From positions 1 to 19,127 of the forward strand of contig CAZKBT010000062.1 of assembly GCA_964551305.1 (NCBI GenBank): a stretch of 19,127 bases of DNA. The letters run 5' to 3'. Each line of letters begins with the position of its first letter. Position 1 is the stretch's first letter. Made by a program: the position numbers and the translations under genes. Source of the stretch: JBAZDC01 sp041654595. Its GTDB lineage: Bacteria; Pseudomonadota; Gammaproteobacteria; Burkholderiales; Burkholderiaceae_B. The notes beneath the pieces were generated by a model. It made no database searches. It saw nothing but the letters and a program-made list of their open reading frames with translations, and was not told where the DNA came from. This document shows positions 14,380 through 19,127 of the stretch, piece by piece.

Positions 14380-14385
14380 TATAAT
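14380..14385 (+). promoter_or_regulatory. Candidate -10 element for mnmG
   Basis: TATAAT matches the sigma-70 consensus 34 bp upstream of the mnmG ATG. No good -35 exists; the matching position falls in parS site 3. A TTGACA at 14386-14391 has no suitable -10 at 17 bp. Confidence 0.35.
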
Positions 14386-14419
14386 TTGACATTTATACGG
14401 TCTCTACGTAGACGTAAGC

Positions 14420-16336
14420 ATGATTTATCAAGAACACTTCGACGTAATTGTCGTCGGTGGCGGCCATGCGGGAACTGAAGCTGCATTAGCTTCGGCTCGC
14501 TCGGGCGCCTCTACGCTGTTGCTAACCCACAATATCGAAACTCTGGGACAAATGTCTTGCAATCCTTCCATTGGAGGGATAGGAAAAGGCCATTTGGTCA
14601 AGGAGATAGATGCGTTAGGCGGAGCCATGGCCTATGCGACCGATTTGGCTGGCATACAGTTTCGAATCTTGAACAGCTCAAAGGGGCCAGCTGTTCGGGC
14701 AACCCGTGCCCAAGCAGATCGTTCACTATATCGACGAGCAATACGTACCATCCTTCAAAACCAATCCAACTTAATCATCTTCCAACAAGCCGTGGATGAT
14801 CTCGTGTTGGATGGCGATAGGGTGGTTGGCGCCGTAACCCAGATAGGAATACAGTTTCGAGCCAAGACGGTGGTGCTCACTGCCGGCACATTCTTGAACG
14901 GCCGGCTTCACGTGGGATTGAACAATTATTCTGCCGGCCGATCCGGAGATCCACCTGCGATTTCGCTGGGCCAGCGCTTGAAGGAAATGAAGCTTCCTCA
15001 AGGGCGCCTGAAAACGGGAACACCGCCTCGAATAGACGGTAATGCTATCGACTACAGTAAGTTGGAAATCCAGGCGGGAGATAGCAATCCCGTGCCGGTT
15101 TTTTCCTACATGGGCAATGCCAGCATGCATCCTCAGCAATTACCCTGCTGGATTACGCATACCAACCAACGGACTCACGATATCATTCGCTCAGGCTTGG
15201 ATCGTTCTCCGATGTATAGCGATAGCGGCACGATAGAAGGGGTGGGCCCAAGATATTGTCCGTCTGTCGAAGACAAGATCCATCGTTTCGCGGACAAGGA
15301 AAGCCATCAAATATATCTTGAACCGGAAGGGTTGAGCACCACGGAAATCTATCCCAACGGAATATCCACCAGTTTGCCGTTCGACATTCAGTTGGCCATG
15401 GTGAGATCCTTGCCGGGAATGGAGAAGGCCGTCATTACGCGGCCAGGATATGCCATCGAGTATGACTATTTCGATCCGCGGGAGTTAAAGCCCAGCCTGG
15501 AAACCAAGTCCATAAACGGCTTGTTCTTCGCAGGCCAGATAAACGGGACGACGGGTTACGAAGAGGCCGGCGCTCAAGGCTTGTTGGCTGGGATCAACGC
15601 CGCCAGACAAGCGAAAGAGCTTGATCCTTGGATGCCAAAACGTAACGAATCGTATCTTGGTGTGTTGATTGATGACTTGACGACGCGCGGCGTAACCGAG
15701 CCATACCGCATGTTCACGTCGCGGGCCGAGTATCGCCTTAGCTTGCGCGAGGATAACGCGGACATGCGGTTGACGGAACACGGGCGTAGTCTGGGTCTGG
15801 TGAGCGATGAGCGCTGGGAAGCTTTCAGCCGAAAGCGCGATGCGGTGGCGGCGGAAATAGAGCGTTTGAAGACGACCTGGATCAATCCGAAGACGTTGGC
15901 GCAGGACGCCGCCGAACGCTTGTTGGGCAAACAGGTCGAGCATGAGTATTCGCTCTACGACTTGCTCAGGCGGCCGCAAGTCGAGTACCGCGCCCTGATG
16001 AGCGTCGAACGCGCCAACGGAGAAAGCCTGGCCGGGCCTGGGTTGGCGGACCCGGTCGCGGCCGAGCAGGTCGAGATCCAGGTCAAGTACGCGGGTTACG
16101 TGGCTCGGCAGCAAGAGGACATCGACAAGCTCGCCAGCCAGGAAGCGCATCCCATACCGGATGATCTCGATTACGACGCGATCAAAAGCCTGTCGATCGA
16201 GGTGCGCCAGCGACTGAAAGCCAGCCGGCCGGCGACCATAGGGCAGGCCAGCCGCATTTCCGGCGTTACGCCGGCCGCGCTATCGTTGCTGCTCGTTCAT
16301 ATAAAGCGCATGCAGTATCAGAAGAAAGCGGCGTAG
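14420..16336 (+). CDS. mnmG: tRNA uridine-5-carboxymethylaminomethyl modification enzyme MnmG (GidA)
   Basis: The 638-residue protein is the FAD subunit of the MnmE-MnmG complex that installs the (carboxymethyl)aminomethyl group on U34 of certain tRNAs in the cytosol. Seen are the FAD-binding VVGGGHAGTEAALASARSG (residues 11-29), the conserved QMSCNPSIGGIGKGHLVKEIDALGG with Cys47 (44-68), SSKGPAVRATRAQADR, LKTGTPPRI, GPRYCPSVEDKI with the second conserved Cys, and GQINGTTGYEEAGAQGLLAG. The C-terminus carries the helical MnmE/tRNA-binding region. Length is close to the usual 630. The start codon lacks a clear Shine-Dalgarno. It is the first gene of a packed cluster, with rsmG beginning at the next base after its stop. 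Origin-proximal GC is somewhat lower in its first half. Confidence 0.97.
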   Translation: MIYQEHFDVIVVGGGHAGTEAALASARSGASTLLLTHNIETLGQMSCNPSIGGIGKGHLVKEIDALGGAMAYATDLAGIQFRILNSSKGPAVRATRAQADRSLYRRAIRTILQNQSNLIIFQQAVDDLVLDGDRVVGAVTQIGIQFRAKTVVLTAGTFLNGRLHVGLNNYSAGRSGDPPAISLGQRLKEMKLPQGRLKTGTPPRIDGNAIDYSKLEIQAGDSNPVPVFSYMGNASMHPQQLPCWITHTNQRTHDIIRSGLDRSPMYSDSGTIEGVGPRYCPSVEDKIHRFADKESHQIYLEPEGLSTTEIYPNGISTSLPFDIQLAMVRSLPGMEKAVITRPGYAIEYDYFDPRELKPSLETKSINGLFFAGQINGTTGYEEAGAQGLLAGINAARQAKELDPWMPKRNESYLGVLIDDLTTRGVTEPYRMFTSRAEYRLSLREDNADMRLTEHGRSLGLVSDERWEAFSRKRDAVAAEIERLKTTWINPKTLAQDAAERLLGKQVEHEYSLYDLLRRPQVEYRALMSVERANGESLAGPGLADPVAAEQVEIQVKYAGYVARQQEDIDKLASQEAHPIPDDLDYDAIKSLSIEVRQRLKASRPATIGQASRISGVTPAALSLLLVHIKRMQYQKKAA

Positions 16337-16999
16337 ATGAGGGCGGATAAGTTCAAAGAGCGGCTGAATGCCGCAGCCAAGGATTTGGGCGTGGCCGTCG
16401 CGGAGCAGCAGAATGAGGCGATATTGACCTATCTTGCTCAACTCCAGCGTTGGAATCGAACGTACAATCTCACGGCATTACGCGATCCGGAACAAATGCT
16501 GGTGCAGCATGTTTTCGACAGCCTGTCCCTGGTTCCTCCCGTCATCGAGATTGCCGGCGACGCCGCCTTGCGCATCGTCGACGTGGGTTCCGGCGCGGGG
16601 TTGCCCGGTATCGTGCTTGCGATAATCAACCCCGGCTGGCAAGTCCATTGCGTGGATGCGGTGGAAAAGAAGATGGCGTTCGTGCGCCAGGTCGGGAGCG
16701 TTCTAGGCTTGAAGAATCTGCATGCGGTGCACGGAAGGATCGAGCAATTGCCGCCATACCAGGCGGACATTGTCACATCGCGAGCCTTCTCGTCCTTGCT
16801 GGATTTCGTGACGCTGGCCGGCCGCCATGCCGCGCCTGGCGGGGTCATGCTGGCGATGAAGGGGCGTCGGCCGGATGAGGAAATCCAGGCTTTGGCGCAG
16901 CAGGATGAATGGATAGTCGAGAGCATAGACACGTTATGCGTGCCGCAGCTCGACGCGCAACGTTGTTTGGTGCGACTAGTTCGCCAAGGATCTCTATGA
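16337..16999 (+). CDS. rsmG: 16S rRNA (guanine527-N7)-methyltransferase RsmG (GidB)
   Basis: The 220-residue protein is the SAM-dependent methyltransferase that makes m7G527 in 16S rRNA. Family marks are LQRWNRTYNLTALRDPEQMLVQHVFDSL (36-63), the SAM-binding motif RIVDVGSGAGLPGIVLAI (79-96), VDAVEKKMAFVRQV and VTSRAFSSL. The ATG directly follows the mnmG stop codon, so the two are translationally linked, and its own stop overlaps the parA start in an ATGA arrangement. This order is the usual one near proteobacterial origins. Loss of RsmG gives low-level streptomycin resistance in other bacteria. Confidence 0.96.
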   Translation: MRADKFKERLNAAAKDLGVAVAEQQNEAILTYLAQLQRWNRTYNLTALRDPEQMLVQHVFDSLSLVPPVIEIAGDAALRIVDVGSGAGLPGIVLAIINPGWQVHCVDAVEKKMAFVRQVGSVLGLKNLHAVHGRIEQLPPYQADIVTSRAFSSLLDFVTLAGRHAAPGGVMLAMKGRRPDEEIQALAQQDEWIVESIDTLCVPQLDAQRCLVRLVRQGSL

Positions 17000-17820
17000 C
17001 ACAGACTAACTCCCTTGAAGTGCCCAAGGTATTTTGCATCGCCAACCAGAAGGGCGGGGTGGGTAAAACGACGACGGCCATCAACCTTGCCGCGGCGCTG
17101 GCCGCCTCGCGCAAGCGGGTGTTGCTGATCGATCTGGATCCGCAGGGCAATGCGACGATGGGCAGCGGCATCGACAAGAACAAGGTGGAATACAACCTTT
17201 ACCAAATGCTGATCGGAGAGGCGGCCATTGGCCAGGTCAAGGTTCACTCGGAAGCGGGGGGCTACGACGTCCTGCCGGCCAACAGAGAGCTCTCGGGCGC
17301 GGAAATCGATTTGATCCAGATGGAGCGGCGCGAGCAGCAACTGAAAGACGCCATCGGGCAGATCCTGGACGACTATGATTTCATTTTGATCGATTGCCCG
17401 CCCACGCTGTCGTTGCTCACCTTGAACGGCCTGGCGTCGGCTCATGGCGTGATCATTCCCATGCAGTGCGAGTACTTTGCGCTGGAAGGCTTGTCGGATC
17501 TGGTCAACACCATCAAGCGGGTGCATCGCAACATCAACCCGGATCTACAGATCATCGGTCTGCTGCGCGTCATGTTCGATACGCGCGTAACGCTGCAACA
17601 ACAGGTCTCCGCGCAGATCGAATCGCATTTCGGCGACAGGGTCTTCAAAACGATCATTCCCCGCAACGTGCGGTTGGCCGAAGCGCCCAGCCACGGCTTG
17701 CCGGGCACGGTCTATGACAAAAGCTCGCGCGGCGCCAAAGCTTACATCGAATTTGGAAAAGAACTGCTGACGCGGGTGAAGAAGGAAGCATTGCGTCTGC
17801 AGGCGCGGCCGCGCAGTTAA
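16996..17820 (+). CDS. parA: Chromosome partitioning ATPase ParA (Soj)
   Basis: The 274-residue protein is a deviant Walker-A ATPase that binds the nucleoid non-specifically and moves ParB-parS complexes, and so segregates the newly replicated origins. It has ANQKGGVGKTTTAINLAAAL (residues 16-35, with the signature lysine in KGGVGKTT), LLIDLDPQGNAT, the DDYDFILIDCPPTLSLLTLNGL Walker B region, and the C-terminal IPRNVRLAEAPSHGLPGTVYD typical of chromosomal ParA. The ATG at 16996 overlaps the rsmG stop by 4 bp and has AAGGA 5 nt upstream. parB follows after 25 bp, forming a classic parAB pair. Confidence 0.97.
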   Translation: MTQTNSLEVPKVFCIANQKGGVGKTTTAINLAAALAASRKRVLLIDLDPQGNATMGSGIDKNKVEYNLYQMLIGEAAIGQVKVHSEAGGYDVLPANRELSGAEIDLIQMERREQQLKDAIGQILDDYDFILIDCPPTLSLLTLNGLASAHGVIIPMQCEYFALEGLSDLVNTIKRVHRNINPDLQIIGLLRVMFDTRVTLQQQVSAQIESHFGDRVFKTIIPRNVRLAEAPSHGLPGTVYDKSSRGAKAYIEFGKELLTRVKKEALRLQARPRS

Positions 17821-17845
17821 ATGAACCAATTAAAGGAATACTGAC

Positions 17846-18766
17846 ATGGCGACGAGAAAACCCAAGGGGTTGGGCAGGGGTCTGGATGCATTGCTGGGCG
17901 AGGATGCGCCCGCGATTGAGAACCTGGGCAAGTCCGCCGCGAAAAGCGAAGCCGCGCCGTCCGCGTTGAGCTTGCAGAGCCTGAAGGCGGGCAAGTATCA
18001 GCCGCGCACGCGTATGGACGAAGAAGCTCTGAATGAGTTGGCCGAATCCATCCGCACCCAGGGCATCATGCAGCCGGTGCTGGTGCGCCCGCTGTCCGGC
18101 AAGGATGCCGGCAAGTACGAAATCATTGCCGGCGAACGCCGTTTCCGCGCCGCCAAGATCGCCGGATTGAAAGAAGTTCCGGTGCTGGTGCGGGATGTCG
18201 CGGACGAGAATGCGGCCGTCATGGCGCTGATCGAGAACATCCAGCGCGAAGACCTGAACCCGCTCGAAGAAGCGCATGGTGTGCGCCGGCTGCTCGACGA
18301 GTTCGGATTGACGCACGAACAAGCCGCCCAGGCGATAGGACGCTCGCGCTCGGCGACCAGCAACCTGCTGCGCCTGCTGAACCTGACGGAACCCGTCCAA
18401 ACCATGCTGTTGGCCGGCGATATCGACATGGGGCACGCCCGGGCGCTGCTCGCCCTGGATGCCGCCATGCAGATACTGGTCGCCAACGAGATCATCGCTA
18501 AGCGGCTGTCGGTGCGTGAAACCGAGAAACTGGTCGGCCGGACCTTGAGGGAGGCCGAAGAGCCCCTGGCGTCGCGCCGCGCTTCCAAACAGAACAGCGG
18601 AGACGCCAAGCGCCTGGAGCAAGCCCTGTCGGATCACCTGGGCACGAAAGTGAGCTTGAAAGTGGGCGCGCGCAATCATGGGCAATTGATTATCAGCTTC
18701 CATGGCTGGGATCATTTGAACGCGCTGCTGGAACGCCAGGGTATGTCGGACGTGCTCGAGGCCTGA
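17846..18766 (+). CDS. parB: Chromosome partitioning protein ParB (Spo0J)
   Basis: The 306-residue protein is the CTP-dependent DNA clamp that loads at parS and spreads along origin DNA. Its N-terminus KGLGRGLDALLG (residues 7-18) is the ParA-stimulating peptide. The CTPase domain contains YQPRTRMDEEALNELAESIRTQGIMQPVLVR, the GERRFRA motif (96-102) and ENIQREDLNPLEEA (130-143). A helix-turn-helix (about 155-180: LTHEQAAQAIGRSRSATSNLLRLL) recognises parS, and the C-terminal region dimerises. AAGGA (17833-17837) lies 8 nt before the ATG. Its predicted binding sites are the three parS sequences at 13831, 14309 and 14348. Confidence 0.97.
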   Translation: MATRKPKGLGRGLDALLGEDAPAIENLGKSAAKSEAAPSALSLQSLKAGKYQPRTRMDEEALNELAESIRTQGIMQPVLVRPLSGKDAGKYEIIAGERRFRAAKIAGLKEVPVLVRDVADENAAVMALIENIQREDLNPLEEAHGVRRLLDEFGLTHEQAAQAIGRSRSATSNLLRLLNLTEPVQTMLLAGDIDMGHARALLALDAAMQILVANEIIAKRLSVRETEKLVGRTLREAEEPLASRRASKQNSGDAKRLEQALSDHLGTKVSLKVGARNHGQLIISFHGWDHLNALLERQGMSDVLEA

Positions 18767-18866
18767 CTGGCCCGAGCAGCCTTGCGGCGGCGGCCTGCGA
18801 ATCCTGCAAAAGAAAAGGAACAATACGCCGAGCAGGCCCGTTTCCAGGGTTTTCCCTTGTTCTAAT

Positions 18867-18895
18867 TTGACAGTCCCAAAAAAAACACGCATAAT
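18867..18895 (+). promoter_or_regulatory. Sigma-70 promoter for tRNA-Tyr
   Basis: A perfect -35 TTGACA (18867-18872) and a -10 CATAAT (18890-18895) are separated by exactly 17 bp, with a run of A in the spacer. The predicted start is near 18902, just before the mature tRNA at 18911. Confidence 0.8.
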
Positions 18896-18910
18896 TCGTG
18901 GTTCGCTTTT

Positions 18911-18997
18911 GGTGGGATGCCCGAGTGGTTAAAGGGGGCAGACTGTAAATCTGTTGGCCTTGCGCCTACGTTGGTTCGAATCCAACTCCCACCACCA
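18911..18997 (+). tRNA. tRNA-Tyr (GTA)
   Basis: The 87-nt gene includes an encoded CCA. The acceptor stem pairs GGTGGGA with TCCCACC, the discriminator is A, and the anticodon loop is CTGTAAA with anticodon GTA at 18945-18947. A long variable arm follows, as expected for a class II tRNA, and the T-arm has GGTTCGAATCC. It probably begins a tRNA-Tyr/tRNA-Gly transcript that in Bordetella-type genomes continues toward tuf. Confidence 0.97.
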
Positions 18998-19075
18998 AGC
19001 GCTTATGGCTGCCAGTTGTCGAATGCGGCGTACCACATTCCAGCCATGGGTGTATCGGTGTCGAAAGAATCTCAA

Positions 19076-19127
19076 GCGGGTGTAGCTCAATGGTAGAGCA
19101 GAAGCCTTCCAAGCTTACGACGAGGGT
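19076..19127 (+). tRNA. tRNA-Gly (TCC), cut by the window end
   Basis: The first 52 nt begin GCGGGTGTAGCTCAATGGTAGAGC, the standard glycine tRNA 5' half. The anticodon loop is CTTCCAA with anticodon TCC at 19108-19110. The T-arm and 3' acceptor strand lie beyond the window. It lies 78 bp after tRNA-Tyr on the same strand. Confidence 0.93.

Larger units (their letters stand above)
13648..14419. other. oriC: Putative chromosomal replication origin region (oriC) with parS cluster
   Basis: The 772-bp gap upstream of mnmG has no convincing gene. It contains two perfect DnaA boxes TTATCCACA (13743-13751, 13898-13906), near matches TTATCAACA (13731-13739) and ttgtccact (13709-13717), an AT-rich stretch (about 13925-14060) and three parS sites. 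In Bordetella-type genomes the origin is assigned next to gidA/mnmG, and parS sites cluster close to origins. Identification as oriC is inference from context; the two similar modules at 10245 and 11679 are rivals or accessory parts. Confidence 0.6.

Noticed and set aside
14420..16336. Lower GC in the first half of mnmG as a sign of gene transfer
   Set aside because: The shift is mild and the protein is typical throughout; lower GC next to the origin gap is a simpler explanation.
1..19127. CRISPR arrays, insertion sequences, rRNA genes
   Set aside because: No regularly spaced repeats, no transposase motifs with terminal inverted repeats and no rRNA sequence were seen.

Overview
The window looks like the origin-proximal part of a betaproteobacterial chromosome, most likely Alcaligenaceae (Bordetella, Pusillimonas and relatives). 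The order mnmG-rsmG-parA-parB-tRNA-Tyr-tRNA-Gly on the right is, from memory, the arrangement at the start of Bordetella chromosomes. The GC-rich coding style, a malic enzyme fused to a phosphotransacetylase-like domain, and a short CspA-type protein all fit that group. The genus cannot be fixed from sequence alone.

Positions 1-about 2.0 kb read as a fragment of an integrative element. They hold a minus-strand STY4528-type genomic-island replication protein, a HigA-type antitoxin with no HigB partner in view, a 13-bp-stem hairpin, and a 12-mer repeated in the leaders of the two ends. About 0.5 kb of apparently non-coding DNA follows, with a 27-bp perfect palindrome, before ordinary chromosomal genes begin.

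Positions 2.4-10.2 kb carry accessory metabolism and envelope genes. These are a LysM/LytM lipoprotein with a degenerate peptidase site, a RidA-type enamine/imine deaminase directly before a DadA-like FAD amino-acid oxidoreductase, and a LysR regulator that converges on the oxidoreductase and diverges from maeB. A factor-independent terminator and a gamma-glutamyltranspeptidase with a lipoprotein-type signal follow. RidA and the oxidoreductase make biochemical sense together, because flavin oxidation of amino acids yields imines and RidA hydrolyses them.

Positions 10.2-14.4 kb are unusual: three long non-coding, AT-rich gaps contain DnaA-box sequences. The first two gaps flank a calcineurin-like phosphoesterase gene and contain two diverged but collinear copies of a roughly 225-bp module (inverted DnaA box, AT-rich middle, TTGTCCACA, TATATATAAGA). 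The two copies have the same length of spacing. A methionine-type aminotransferase (minus) and a cold-shock protein (plus) come next. The third gap, 13.65-14.42 kb, carries perfect DnaA boxes and three parS sites and is the best oriC candidate.

Positions 14.4-18.8 kb hold the tightly packed mnmG-rsmG-parA-parB cluster (tRNA and rRNA modification plus chromosome segregation). It is followed by tRNA-Tyr with a near-consensus promoter and the beginning of tRNA-Gly(TCC), which is cut by the window end. ParB made here should bind the three parS sites a few kilobases upstream, and ParA should move the resulting complex.
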